Origin: Pseudomonas sp. BMS12
Lineage (GTDB): Bacteria; Pseudomonadota; Gammaproteobacteria; Pseudomonadales; Pseudomonadaceae
Assembly (NCBI RefSeq): GCF_001592875.1
Contig: NZ_LSOF01000018.1
Location: 104,236-168,235 of the forward strand
Length of the DNA: 64,000 nt
Direction: 5' to 3'
Part shown: piece after piece, positions 1-8,290 of the stretch
How positions within the stretch are numbered: position 1 is the first letter of the stretch
Layout of the letters: each line of letters starts with the position of its first letter
Program-made: the position numbers and the translations under genes
Notes under the pieces: generated by a model
Database searches by the model: none
What the model saw: the letters and a program-made list of their open reading frames with translations, nothing else
What the model was told of the DNA's origin: nothing

Positions 1-437
1 CCACTCTGGGTGAAGACCACAGCGGTTTTCCCGGGGTCGGTGCCGCCGGTGGCTTGGGCTTTGCCGCACGGGCCTTCCTGCGGGCGCAGTTTCGTCCGGG
101 TATCGCACTGGTGGCGGAACTGTCCGGCCTGGCCGAAGCGGTGCAAGGTGCCGATCTGCTGATCACCGGGGAAGGGCGGCTGGATTCGCAGAGTCTGCAT
201 GGCAAGACCCCGGTGGGGGTGGCGCGTATTGCCCGCGCTGCCGGTGTGCCGGTGATCGCCCTGGCGGGCAGTCTGGGCGATGGCTATCAGGCGCTGTATG
301 AGGCCGGTATCGACGCGGCGTTCAGTCTCAGTGCCGGGCCGCAAAGCCTGGCCCAGGCGATGGCGGGGGCGGCGGCGGAGCTTGAGGCGCGCAGTTGCGA
401 CCTGGCGCGGCTGTGGCGTCTTGCCAAAGGCGCTTAG
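1..437 (+). CDS. Glycerate kinase, C-terminal part (partial at window start)
   Basis: This is the 3' end of a type 1 (GlxK/GarK-like) glycerate kinase gene; the reading frame is open from base 3 to the TAG at 435-437, so the true start lies upstream of the window. The visible protein contains the family's glycine-rich stretch (GVGAAGGLGFA), the motif LLITGEGRLDSQSLHGKTP, and GVPVIALAGS, all typical of the C-terminal lobe. These kinases phosphorylate glycerate at the end of glyoxylate/tartronate or glucarate catabolism. The stop overlaps by 4 bp with the convergent small gene on the other strand. Family assignment is confident; which glycerate phosphate is made cannot be told from this fragment. 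Confidence 0.88.
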   Translation, partial: TLGEDHSGFPGVGAAGGLGFAARAFLRAQFRPGIALVAELSGLAEAVQGADLLITGEGRLDSQSLHGKTPVGVARIARAAGVPVIALAGSLGDGYQALYEAGIDAAFSLSAGPQSLAQAMAGAAAELEARSCDLARLWRLAKGA

Positions 438-676
438 CCAGCGTTCTGCAGATAGTCCTTGGCAGCCTGGTGCAGCCAGTCTTCCAGGTGGCGCCGGGGA
501 ATACCCTGGCGCTTGGCCTCTTCCAGGCATTGCAGCAGGTGGGCCTGCATCGCCGGGTCACCGGCGGCGATGGACAACGCCAGGTCACGGTCCATCCAGC
601 GGCGGATGAGGCGATACAGCCAGCCGTGAAAGACCAGGCCGGCCAGAGTGGCGACGGCGACGATGAAATAGTCCAT
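434..676 (-). CDS. Small conserved hypothetical membrane-anchored protein (80 aa)
   Basis: A short protein with one hydrophobic N-terminal segment (about residues 3-20) followed by a charged, helical tail rich in Arg, Asp and Glu. I recognise no named domain. It converges with the glycerate kinase gene and shares 4 bp with its end. The coding-like composition and absence of a better frame support a real gene; the function is unknown. The hydrophobic start suggests a single-pass inner-membrane protein with a cytoplasmic tail. Confidence 0.6.
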   Translation of the reverse strand: MDYFIVAVATLAGLVFHGWLYRLIRRWMDRDLALSIAAGDPAMQAHLLQCLEEAKRQGIPRRHLEDWLHQAAKDYLQNAG

Positions 677-849
677 GTGCGGTGTTCTCCCGAGAGTCTC
701 GGCATCCTGCGCCAGTCTGATGCGCCGGGAAACCTGACCCGATGTCGCACCCGGCCTCTACACTGTGACTGTCTACATGGAGTTTGACTGGGCAGATGAC
801 AGGTTGCAGTTGTCGCTGTCTAATAACTGCCTCACTCGGAGAGAAACCT

Positions 850-1314
850 ATGCGTAAATCCAATTTGCTCACCGCTTCCGTCGTCGCCCTGGCTCTGACC
901 CTGGGTGGTTGTGTTTCCAACCTGAGCGGCGACAGCTATAGCCGCGACGAAGCGCGCAAAGTGCAGACCGTGCGCCTGGGCACCGTCGAGATGCTCCGTC
1001 CGGTCAAGATCGAAGGCACCAAGACCCCCATCGGCGCGGGTGCCGGTGCCGTGGTTGGTGGCGTGGCGGCCAGCGGTATCGGCAATGGCCGCGGCTCGGC
1101 GGTAGCCGCTGTGATCGGCGCGCTGGCCGGTGGCCTGCTTGGCTCCATGACCGAAGAAGGTCTGACCCGTACCCAGGGCGTGGAAATCACCGTGCGTGAA
1201 GACGACGGAACCCTGCGTGCCTATGTCCAGCAGGTGCAGGAGAACGAGATCTTCCGGGTTGGCGATCGGGTGCGCATTATGACGGTCGACGGCACCAGTC
1301 GCGTCGCCCACTGA
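850..1314 (+). CDS. Glycine-zipper outer-membrane lipoprotein (SlyB/Pcp-like)
   Basis: A 154-aa lipoprotein. The start at 850 is preferred over an upstream in-frame codon because it gives a clean lipoprotein signal peptide (MRKSNLLTASVVALALTLGGC, lipobox LGGC) and has a purine-rich GGAGAG just upstream. The middle (about residues 57-100) is rich in Gly/Ala with small-residue spacing, the glycine-zipper 2TM region of the SlyB/Rick-17kDa family. The C-terminal part has short beta-rich sequence ending RVGDRVRIMTVDGTSRV. Proteins of this family sit in the outer-membrane inner leaflet and stabilise the envelope. A terminator follows at about 1322. The specific cellular role is inferred only from the family. 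Confidence 0.82.
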   Translation: MRKSNLLTASVVALALTLGGCVSNLSGDSYSRDEARKVQTVRLGTVEMLRPVKIEGTKTPIGAGAGAVVGGVAASGIGNGRGSAVAAVIGALAGGLLGSMTEEGLTRTQGVEITVREDDGTLRAYVQQVQENEIFRVGDRVRIMTVDGTSRVAH

Positions 1315-1321
1315 TCCAGGC

Positions 1322-1353
1322 AGGCCCGGCACTCACCGGGCCTTCTGCTTTCT
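1322..1353 (+). terminator. Intrinsic terminator after the lipoprotein gene
   Basis: A GGCCCGG / CCGGGCC stem (1323-1329 with 1336-1342, 6-base loop) is followed by the T-rich run TTCTGCTTTCT. It lies 8 bases after the lipoprotein stop codon and should end that transcript before the antiporter operon. Confidence 0.7.
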
Positions 1354-1397
1354 GGCTCTATCGAATCCGGTAGGCAGATAAGTTCTGGTAATAATTC

Positions 1398-1427
1398 ATC
1401 CATGACTTGCCCCGTTCAGTCATGGAT
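1398..1427. promoter_or_regulatory. Perfect 10-bp inverted repeat upstream of the antiporter operon
   Basis: ATCCATGACT (1398-1407) and AGTCATGGAT (1418-1427) are perfect inverted copies around a 10-base centre. The element is about 105 bp before the mnhA start codon. It has no T-run in the operon direction, so a transcription-factor operator or leader hairpin is more likely than a terminator. The regulator is unknown. Confidence 0.4.
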
Positions 1428-1531
1428 AATCGGCGCAATAGTCCTGCGCTGACAAAGGCTTAGCAGCGCAAATGGAAGCCTGATTTGCCCCGCTCATATC
1501 CTTGCTCGGGGTTCGCGGAAAGGGGAGATTC

Positions 1532-4324
1532 ATGGAGCTGCTGCTCATCGTCGGCTTGCCGTTTATTGGCGCTCTCCTGCCTATTCTTTGTGACCGTTTC
1601 GGGCGCTTGCCTACCACGTTGGCGGCAGCTCTGGCTCCGTTGCTGGGCCTGGGCTGGCTGTTGGGGCTGGCGCCTCGGGTTTTTGCTGGCGAGCGCCTGC
1701 TGGTGTCTTACAGCTGGTTGCCCGAGCTGGGCCTCAATCTCTCGCTACGCCTCGATGGCCTGGGCTTTCTGTTTGCCCTGCTGATCCTCGGCATCGGCCT
1801 GTTGGTCATCATCTACGCCCGCTACTACCTGTCCGAACGTGAACCGGTAGGGCGCTTCTTCTCCTATCTGCTGCTGTTCATGGGCGCCATGCTCGGTGTG
1901 GTGCTGGCGGAAAACCTGCTGTTGATGATGGTGTTCTGGGAGCTGACCAGCCTGTCGTCCTTCCTCCTGATCGGTTTCTGGGGCAACCGTGGCGATGCCC
2001 GCAAGGGCGCGCGGATGGCGCTGGCGGTGACCGGCGGTGGCGGCCTGGCATTGCTGGCCGGGGTGCTGTTGCTGGGGCAGATCGTGGGCAGCTTCGAGCT
2101 CAGTGCAGTGCTCGCGGCCGGCGAGCAGATCCGTGCGCATGCCTTGTATCCGGTGGCGCTGGTGCTGGTGTTGCTGGGGGTGTTCACCAAGTCGGCCCAG
2201 TTTCCCTTCCATTTCTGGCTGCCCCACGCGATGGCCGCACCGACGCCGGTGTCGGCCTATCTGCACTCGGCGACCATGGTCAAGGCCGGGGTATTCCTGC
2301 TGGCACGCCTGTATCCGGCCCTGAGTGGCTCCGATCTGTGGTTCTACCTGGTCAGCCTGACGGGGCTGGCGACCCTGCTGGTCGGCGCCGGCATGGCTCT
2401 GTTCCAGCACGACCTCAAGGGCCTGTTGGCTTACTCGACCATCAGCCATCTGGGTCTGATCACCTTGCTGTTCGGCCTCGACTCGCGCCTGGCGACCGTG
2501 GCGGCGGTGTTCCACATCATCAACCACGCCACCTTCAAGGCGTCGCTGTTCATGGCGGCGGGGATCATCGATCACGAGACCGGCAGCCGCGACATGCGCC
2601 GCATCAACGGTATGTGGAAATACCTGCCGCATACGGCGGTGCTGGCGATGGTGGCCTCTTCGGCGATGGCCGGGGTGCCGCTGCTCAATGGCTTCCTGAG
2701 CAAGGAGATGTTCTTCGGCGAGACCCTGCAGCAGGACCTGTTGGGCAGCTTCAACTGGGTGATCCCGGCGGCGGCGACCCTGGCCGGGGTGTTCTCGGTG
2801 GCCTATTCGCTGCGTTTCATCCACGACGTGTTCTTCAACGGCGAGCCGATCAACCTGCCCAAGTTTCCACCTCACGAGCCACCGCGCTACATGAAGGTGC
2901 CGGTGGAAATCCTGGTGTTCCTCTGCCTGCTGGTGGGCATGCTGCCGGGCTATACCGTGGCTCCGCTGCTGGCGGTGGCGGCTCAGGCCAGTCTCAACGG
3001 GCCCTTGCCCGAATATGACCTGGCCATCTGGCATGGCTTCAACCTGCCGCTGGCGATGAGCTTCGCCGCTTCTCTGGGCGGCATTCTGGTCTATCTGTTC
3101 CGCCAGCCGCTGTTTCGCTGGTATGCCGGCCTGCCGGAAGTGGATGCCAAGGACGTATTCGAGCGCGCCGTGCGTGCCCTGGTGTCGCTCAGCCGGCGCA
3201 TCACCGCGTTGCTGGAGAGCGGCTCGTTGCAGCGTTACCTGGCGCTGATGCTGCTGGCTGCCCTGGTGGTGCTGGTCAGCGGACTGTCGCACCTGCCGCG
3301 TTTTACCGGCTCGCTGGGCCTGTCACCTGTGGATGGCCCGGGGCTGATGGGCGGCACCGTGCTCTGCGTGGCGGCCCTGCTGACGGTGATCTTCCATCGT
3401 CAGCGCCTGGTCGCGCTGCTGATGCTCAGCGTGGTCGGCCTGCTGGTGTCGCTGGTGTTCGCCCGCTACTCGGCGCCGGACCTGGCGCTGACCCAGCTGT
3501 CGGTGGAGGTGGTGACCATCATCCTGCTGATGCTGGCGCTGTACTTCATGCCGTCGCACACCCCGGCCGAGAGCAGCAGCCTGCGCGGTCTGCGCGACTT
3601 CATCGTGGCCGTCGGCTGCGGCAGCGTGGTGGCGTTGCTGGTGTATGCCGTGCTGACTCGACCACTGCAGAGCATTTCCGATTTCTTCCTGGAAAACAGT
3701 GTGCCGGGCGGCGGCGGGACCAACGTGGTCAACGTGATTCTGGTGGACTTCCGCGGCTTCGATACCCTGGGCGAGATCAGCGTGCTGGCCATCGCCGCCG
3801 TGGGCATCTACGCGCTGCTCGATGGCCTGCGCCTGTACCAGCCCCAGGCCGACACCGCCGGACATCATTGGGCCCGTGACCGGCACCCGCTGTTCCTTTC
3901 CACGCTGTCGCGAGTGCTGTTGCCTCTGGCCCTGCTGATTTCCGTGTTCATCTTCCTGCGTGGCCACAACCTGCCGGGGGGCGGTTTCATCGCCGGCCTG
4001 ATCACGGCCGTGGCGCTGATCCTGCAGTACGTGGCCAACGGTGTGAGCTGGACGCAGAGCCGCCTGCCGCTCGATCACCAGCGCGTGGCCGGTGCCGGCG
4101 TGCTGCTCGCCGGCCTAACCGGGCTGGGTAGCTGGCTGTTCGGCTACCCCTATCTGACCACGGCTTTCGGTCACTTCCACCTGCCGTTGGTAGGTGAATT
4201 CGAGCTGGCCACGGCCATGCTGTTCGACCTCGGCGTGTACCTGACCGTGGTCGGCGCAACCCTGACGATTCTCGCCAGCCTGGGCAAGTTGACCCGTGGC
4301 AATAGCACCGAGGAGCTGCTCTGA
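1532..4324 (+). CDS. phaA: Monovalent cation/H+ antiporter, fused subunits A and B (MrpAB type)
   Basis: A 930-aa, highly hydrophobic protein. Residues 1 to about 550 form a NuoL/MrpA-like proton-translocating domain, including FWELTS with the conserved Glu-137 and the stretch FPFHFWLPHAMAAPTPVSAY. A DUF4040 MrpA C-terminal region (FARYSAPDLALTQLSVEVV) lies near residues 636-660, and an MnhB-like domain with RGHNLPGGGFIAGL lies near 800. This A-B fusion defines group 2 Mrp (Pha) systems. The start at 1532 has AGGGGAGA about 7 bases upstream; an earlier in-frame start at 1502 lacks this. It is the first gene of a six-gene operon that exports Na+ or K+ in exchange for H+ across the inner membrane, serving pH and salt tolerance. 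Confidence 0.95.
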   Translation: MELLLIVGLPFIGALLPILCDRFGRLPTTLAAALAPLLGLGWLLGLAPRVFAGERLLVSYSWLPELGLNLSLRLDGLGFLFALLILGIGLLVIIYARYYLSEREPVGRFFSYLLLFMGAMLGVVLAENLLLMMVFWELTSLSSFLLIGFWGNRGDARKGARMALAVTGGGGLALLAGVLLLGQIVGSFELSAVLAAGEQIRAHALYPVALVLVLLGVFTKSAQFPFHFWLPHAMAAPTPVSAYLHSATMVKAGVFLLARLYPALSGSDLWFYLVSLTGLATLLVGAGMALFQHDLKGLLAYSTISHLGLITLLFGLDSRLATVAAVFHIINHATFKASLFMAAGIIDHETGSRDMRRINGMWKYLPHTAVLAMVASSAMAGVPLLNGFLSKEMFFGETLQQDLLGSFNWVIPAAATLAGVFSVAYSLRFIHDVFFNGEPINLPKFPPHEPPRYMKVPVEILVFLCLLVGMLPGYTVAPLLAVAAQASLNGPLPEYDLAIWHGFNLPLAMSFAASLGGILVYLFRQPLFRWYAGLPEVDAKDVFERAVRALVSLSRRITALLESGSLQRYLALMLLAALVVLVSGLSHLPRFTGSLGLSPVDGPGLMGGTVLCVAALLTVIFHRQRLVALLMLSVVGLLVSLVFARYSAPDLALTQLSVEVVTIILLMLALYFMPSHTPAESSSLRGLRDFIVAVGCGSVVALLVYAVLTRPLQSISDFFLENSVPGGGGTNVVNVILVDFRGFDTLGEISVLAIAAVGIYALLDGLRLYQPQADTAGHHWARDRHPLFLSTLSRVLLPLALLISVFIFLRGHNLPGGGFIAGLITAVALILQYVANGVSWTQSRLPLDHQRVAGAGVLLAGLTGLGSWLFGYPYLTTAFGHFHLPLVGEFELATAMLFDLGVYLTVVGATLTILASLGKLTRGNSTEELL

Positions 4325-4325
4325 G

Positions 4326-4655
4326 ATGGAAGCCTTGTTCGCCCTGGTTCTCGGCGTGCTCACTGCCAGCGGCGTGTATCTGCTGCTGCGCGCCCGTACC
4401 TTCCCCGTGGTGATGGGGCTGACCCTGCTGTCCTATGCCGTCAACCTGTTCCTGTTCGCCATGGGGCGCCTGCACAGCGGCGTGCCGGCGGTGATTCGCG
4501 AGGGCGCGCGCTACACCGATCCGCTACCGCAGGCGCTGGTACTGACCGCGATTGTCATCGGCTTCGCCATGACCGCGTTCGTCGTGGTGCTGGCCCTGCG
4601 CAGCCTGGGTGAGCACGACAGCGATCATGTCGATGGCGGGGAGCGCGGCCGATGA
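4326..4655 (+). CDS. phaC: Monovalent cation/H+ antiporter subunit C
   Basis: A 109-aa NuoK-like subunit with three predicted membrane helices. It begins one base after the stop of the A/B gene and ends with a 4-bp ATGA overlap with subunit D, so the operon is translationally coupled. The conserved sequence GLTLLSYAVNLFLF and the region around residues 60-80 (DPLPQALVLTAIVIGFA) are diagnostic of MrpC/MnhC. The protein is part of the core proton-channel module with subunits A and D. The start at 4326 was chosen because it gives the normal family N-terminus. Confidence 0.94.
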   Translation: MEALFALVLGVLTASGVYLLLRARTFPVVMGLTLLSYAVNLFLFAMGRLHSGVPAVIREGARYTDPLPQALVLTAIVIGFAMTAFVVVLALRSLGEHDSDHVDGGERGR

Positions 4656-6148
4656 ACCATGCGTTGATCCTGCCGGTCCTGATTCCGCTGTTCGCCGGCA
4701 GCCTGCTGCTGTTGGCAGGCAATCTGAGCATGCGCCTGCAGCGCGGGCTGTCGCTGCTGGCAACCCTGGGGTTGTTGCCGGTCAGCCTGTGGCTGGTACA
4801 GCTGGCCGGTGAGGGCAGCCTGCAGCAGTACGCCCTGGGCAACTGGGCGGCACCGTTCGGTATCGTCCTGCTGCTGGACCGTCTCAGCGCGTTGATGCTG
4901 ATGCTCACCGCCGTGCTGGCGATCTTTGCCCTGTTGTATGCGGTGCGTGGCGATGACGAGCGTGGGCGCAGCTTCCATGCGCTGTTCCAGTTCCAGCTGC
5001 TGGGCATCAACGGTGCCTTCCTCACCGGTGATCTGTTCAACCTGTTTGTGTTCTTCGAGATCCTGCTGATCGCCTCCTATGCGCTGCTGCTGCATGGCGG
5101 GGGGCGCGAACGGGTACGCGCCGGCCTGCACTACGTGGTCCTCAACCTGCTGGGCTCGGCGCTGTTCCTCATCGCCGTCGGCACCCTTTACGGTATCGCC
5201 GGCACGCTGAACATGGCCGATCTGGCGCTGAAGATGGCCGCCGCCGGTCCCGACCAGGCGCCGATCCTGGCGGCGGCCGGGTTGCTGCTGTTGCTGGTGT
5301 TCGGCCTCAAGGCGGCCTTCCTGCCGTTGTATTTCTGGCTGCCGAGCGCCTACGCCTCGGCCAGTGCGCCGGTGGCGGCGTTGTTCGCCATCATGACCAA
5401 GGTCGGCCTGTACTCGATCCTGCGGGTTTACACCCTGGTCTTCGGTAGCGCTGCCGGCAGCCTGGCCAACCTGGCTCAGGACTGGCTCTGGCCGCTGGCG
5501 CTGCTGACCCTGGCGGCGGGCGTGTTGGGTGCTCTGGCCGCCGCCAGCCTGCAGCGGCTGATCGCCTATCTGGTGGTGGTGTCGGTGGGTACCCTGCTGG
5601 CCGGCCTGGCCATTGGTACGCAGGCGGCGCTGCAGGCTTCGCTTTACTACTGGTTGCACACCACCTGGGTTTCGGCGGCGCTTTTCCTGCTGGCCGACCT
5701 GGTGTCGCGTCAGCGTGGCGAGAAGGCCGGCGATCTGGTGCAGGGGCCGGCGCTGGAACACCCGCGCCTGCTCGGCGGTCTGTTCTTCCTCGGCGCCATC
5801 GCGGTTGCCGGCCTACCACCGCTGTCCGGTTTCCTCGGCAAGCTGCTGCTGTTGCGAGCTGCAGGCGAGGGACAGCATGCCCTGTGGCTGTGGCCGCTGC
5901 TGCTGATCGGCGGGTTGGCCACTCTGATCGCCCTGAGTCGGGCGGGCAGCACGCTGTTCTGGCGCGTAGGTCTGCATCAACTGGACAGCTCGGAGCTGGA
6001 TCGGGGGCGCCTGCTGGCCTGCGTCGGCCTGTTTCTGCTCAGCCCGACGCTAACGGCACTGGCTGCGCCGGTGCTGGCGTACCTGGGCGCTACCGCTGCG
6101 CAGCTGCATGACCTGAACGCCTATCTGCTCCTTGGAGGTGGCCGATGA
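4652..6148 (+). CDS. phaD: Monovalent cation/H+ antiporter subunit D
   Basis: A 498-aa NuoM/NuoN-like antiporter subunit with about 14 membrane helices. The conserved acidic residue is visible as Glu-136 in NLFVFFEILL, and the family motif FGLKAAFLPLYFWLPSAY follows near residues 215-235. ATGA overlaps link it to the genes on both sides. With subunit A it is thought to form the ion-translocating pathways of the Mrp complex. Length and motifs are those of a complete, normal subunit. Confidence 0.95.
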   Translation: MNHALILPVLIPLFAGSLLLLAGNLSMRLQRGLSLLATLGLLPVSLWLVQLAGEGSLQQYALGNWAAPFGIVLLLDRLSALMLMLTAVLAIFALLYAVRGDDERGRSFHALFQFQLLGINGAFLTGDLFNLFVFFEILLIASYALLLHGGGRERVRAGLHYVVLNLLGSALFLIAVGTLYGIAGTLNMADLALKMAAAGPDQAPILAAAGLLLLLVFGLKAAFLPLYFWLPSAYASASAPVAALFAIMTKVGLYSILRVYTLVFGSAAGSLANLAQDWLWPLALLTLAAGVLGALAAASLQRLIAYLVVVSVGTLLAGLAIGTQAALQASLYYWLHTTWVSAALFLLADLVSRQRGEKAGDLVQGPALEHPRLLGGLFFLGAIAVAGLPPLSGFLGKLLLLRAAGEGQHALWLWPLLLIGGLATLIALSRAGSTLFWRVGLHQLDSSELDRGRLLACVGLFLLSPTLTALAAPVLAYLGATAAQLHDLNAYLLLGGGR

Positions 6149-6648
6149 GAACCTGGCGCTGGTTGCCTCATCCGCTGCTGAGCCTGTTCCTGCTGCTGGT
6201 CTGGCTGCTGCTGGTCAACGACTTCAGCTTCGGCCACATGCTGCTAGGGGCCTTTCTGGGCTGGGTGATCCCGCTGATTTCCCAGCTGTTCTGGATCAAC
6301 CCGCCTCAGGTCGCCCGGCCCTGGCAGCTGTGCCGTTTCCTGCTGCTGGTACTGTGCGACATCATCGTCGCCAACCTGCAGGTGGCGCGTCTGGTGCTCA
6401 ATCCGCTGGCGCGTCCGCGCCCGGCCTTCGTCGAAGTGCCGCTGGAACTGACCGATGAGCTGGCGCTGACCATGCTGGCCAGCATCATCTGCCTGACGCC
6501 GGGCACGGTGTCCGCCGACCTCAGTGCCGACCGCCGCACTCTGCTGCTGCATTGCCTGGATATCGGCGACGAAGCGGAGCTGGTGGCGCAGATCAAACAG
6601 CGCTACGAACGACCACTGCTGGAGGTGTTCGCATGCTCACCTACGTGA
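6145..6648 (+). CDS. phaE: Monovalent cation/H+ antiporter subunit E
   Basis: A 167-aa MrpE/MnhE family protein: two N-terminal hydrophobic segments followed by a cytoplasmic domain containing SIICLTPGTVSADL, the family signature. It overlaps subunit D by 4 bp and subunit F by 16 bp. MrpE is needed for assembly or full activity of the antiporter complex in the systems studied. Confidence 0.93.
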   Translation: MRTWRWLPHPLLSLFLLLVWLLLVNDFSFGHMLLGAFLGWVIPLISQLFWINPPQVARPWQLCRFLLLVLCDIIVANLQVARLVLNPLARPRPAFVEVPLELTDELALTMLASIICLTPGTVSADLSADRRTLLLHCLDIGDEAELVAQIKQRYERPLLEVFACSPT

Positions 6649-6902
6649 TTCCCCTGTGCGTCACCCTGGTCGGCCTTGCACTGCTGCTGACCCTGGTGCG
6701 GCTGATTCGCGGGCCGAGCATGCCGGATCGCATCCTCGCCCTGGACACCCTGTACATCAACGCCATTGCCCTGATCGTGCTGCTCGGCATCTGGGAAGGT
6801 TCCGACCTGTATTTCGAGGCGGCCCTGCTGATCGCGGTAATGGGCTTCATCGGCACCGTGGCGGTTACCAAATACCTGCTGCGTGGCGACATCATCGAAT
6901 AG
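6633..6902 (+). CDS. phaF: Monovalent cation/H+ antiporter subunit F
   Basis: An 89-aa subunit with three predicted membrane helices and the family pattern RLIRGPSMPDRILALDTL. The ATG at 6633 lies within the end of the subunit E gene (16-bp overlap) and is preceded by GGAGGTG; a longer in-frame extension to 6552 would overlap E heavily and lacks family similarity. It belongs to the small accessory subunit set E-F-G of Mrp antiporters. Confidence 0.93.
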   Translation: MLTYVIPLCVTLVGLALLLTLVRLIRGPSMPDRILALDTLYINAIALIVLLGIWEGSDLYFEAALLIAVMGFIGTVAVTKYLLRGDIIE

Positions 6903-6911
6903 GAACGACGG

Positions 6912-7244
6912 ATGAATCCCTGGATCGAAGCACTGGTCGCTTTCTTTCTCCTGGCTGGCAGCCTGTTCACTCTGGTCGGCGCCATCGGCCTGGTGCGCCT
7001 GCCGGACTTCTTCACCCGCCTGCACAGCCCGACCAAGGCCACCACGCTGGGCGTCGGGGGGCTGGTGATCGCTTCCATGCTGTTTTTCGGCGTGGGCGAG
7101 GAGGGGGTCAGCCTGCACGAACTGCTGATCACCCTGTTCCTGTTCATCACCGCGCCGGTCAGCGCGCACATGCTGGCCAAGGCCGCCATGCAGCAGAAAC
7201 TGCCGGTGGACCCGAGCACCCGCGGCCGACCCTGGGAGGAATGA
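6912..7244 (+). CDS. phaG: Monovalent cation/H+ antiporter subunit G
   Basis: A 110-aa MnhG/PhaG subunit with three hydrophobic segments and the signature LVRLPDFFTRLHSPTKATTLG (residues around 26-45). It is the last gene of the operon, 9 bp after subunit F, with AGGAACGACGG as the upstream purine-rich stretch. Its presence completes the antiporter gene set A/B, C, D, E, F, G. Confidence 0.93.
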   Translation: MNPWIEALVAFFLLAGSLFTLVGAIGLVRLPDFFTRLHSPTKATTLGVGGLVIASMLFFGVGEEGVSLHELLITLFLFITAPVSAHMLAKAAMQQKLPVDPSTRGRPWEE

Positions 7245-7374
7245 GCCCCGGCGGCTGGCCAACGGGGTTGAAGTCGGTTCTGTCGTTCTGCTGAGGCACA
7301 GTTTTCGCTGCTTGCTGTGTCTGTCGCCGCTTGCGTTCAGCCCCTAGACTGAGGGTTTTGTGGCGGAGGTGAAG

Positions 7375-8280
7375 ATGGTCCGGCAAGCCCGGATGTTTGC
7401 CATGGCTTGCCTGGTCCTGGCCATGGCGCTGTGGGGCAGTTCCTTCATCGCCCTCAAGCTGGCCTTTGCCGAGCTGCCGCCGATGTGGGTGGTGTTCGGG
7501 CGCATGGCCATCGGCAGCCTGGTGTTCCTGCTGGCCTGGCGCTGGCGCGGGCGGCTGGAGTATCGCCGGGGCGACTGGCGCTACCTGCTGGCTCTGGCGG
7601 CCTGCGAGCCCTGCCTGTACTTCATCTTCGAGGCCCTGGCGCTGCAACACACCAGTGCTTCCCAGGCCGGGATGATCACCGCGCTGCTGCCCTTGCTGGT
7701 GGCCATCGGCGCCTTTTCCTTCCTGCGTGAACGCATCGCGGTGACGACCTGGGCCGGTTTTCTCCTGGCCGTGGTCGGCGCGCTGTGGCTGAGTCTGATT
7801 GGCGAGGCGGACCCCAGCGCACCGGCGCCGCTACTGGGCAACTTCTACGAGCTGCTCGCCATGCTCTGCGCTACCGGCTACACCTTGCTGCTGAAACGGC
7901 TTTCCGAGCGTTACTCGGCCTTTGTTCTCACCGCCATGCAGGCCTTTATCGGTGCCTTGTTCTTTCTGCCGCTGGCGCTGGTGACCGAGCCGCTCCCGGT
8001 GGCGTTCAGCACCCAGGGCGTTGTTGCAGTGCTCTATCTCGGCCTGTTGGTGACGGTGGGCGCCTACGGTCTATACAACTTCGGTGTCAGCCGCCTGCCG
8101 GTCAGCCAGGCTTCCGGCTTCACCAATCTGATTCCGGTGTTCACCCTGGTGTTCGCCGCACTGTTTCTCGGCGAGGGCTTGAGCCCGCTGCAGTATGCGG
8201 CGGCAAGCCTGGTATTCGCCGGTGTCGCGCTGAGCCAGTGGCGCGACAGTACACCGGCCCCGGCCGGCATTCTCGATTGA
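7375..8280 (+). CDS. EamA/DMT-family transporter
   Basis: A 301-aa inner-membrane protein with ten predicted helices arranged as two EamA repeats (about residues 5-140 and 155-290), including ALWGSSFIALK near the N-terminus and VFAALFLGEGLSPLQYAAA near the C-terminus. The ATG at 7375 is preferred to a GTG at 7360 because GGAGGTG sits just before it. Such proteins export amino acids or metabolites; the substrate cannot be read from sequence. It lies 10 bp before a PLP enzyme gene on the same strand, so the two may be co-transcribed. Confidence 0.85.
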   Translation: MVRQARMFAMACLVLAMALWGSSFIALKLAFAELPPMWVVFGRMAIGSLVFLLAWRWRGRLEYRRGDWRYLLALAACEPCLYFIFEALALQHTSASQAGMITALLPLLVAIGAFSFLRERIAVTTWAGFLLAVVGALWLSLIGEADPSAPAPLLGNFYELLAMLCATGYTLLLKRLSERYSAFVLTAMQAFIGALFFLPLALVTEPLPVAFSTQGVVAVLYLGLLVTVGAYGLYNFGVSRLPVSQASGFTNLIPVFTLVFAALFLGEGLSPLQYAAASLVFAGVALSQWRDSTPAPAGILD

Positions 8281-8290
8281 GGACTTTTGC

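Noticed and set aside
1745..3292. A 515-codon minus-strand frame inside the antiporter A/B gene
   Set aside because: Its Gln/His/Arg-rich composition is what a GC-rich antisense frame gives; the plus strand has clear MrpA motifs.
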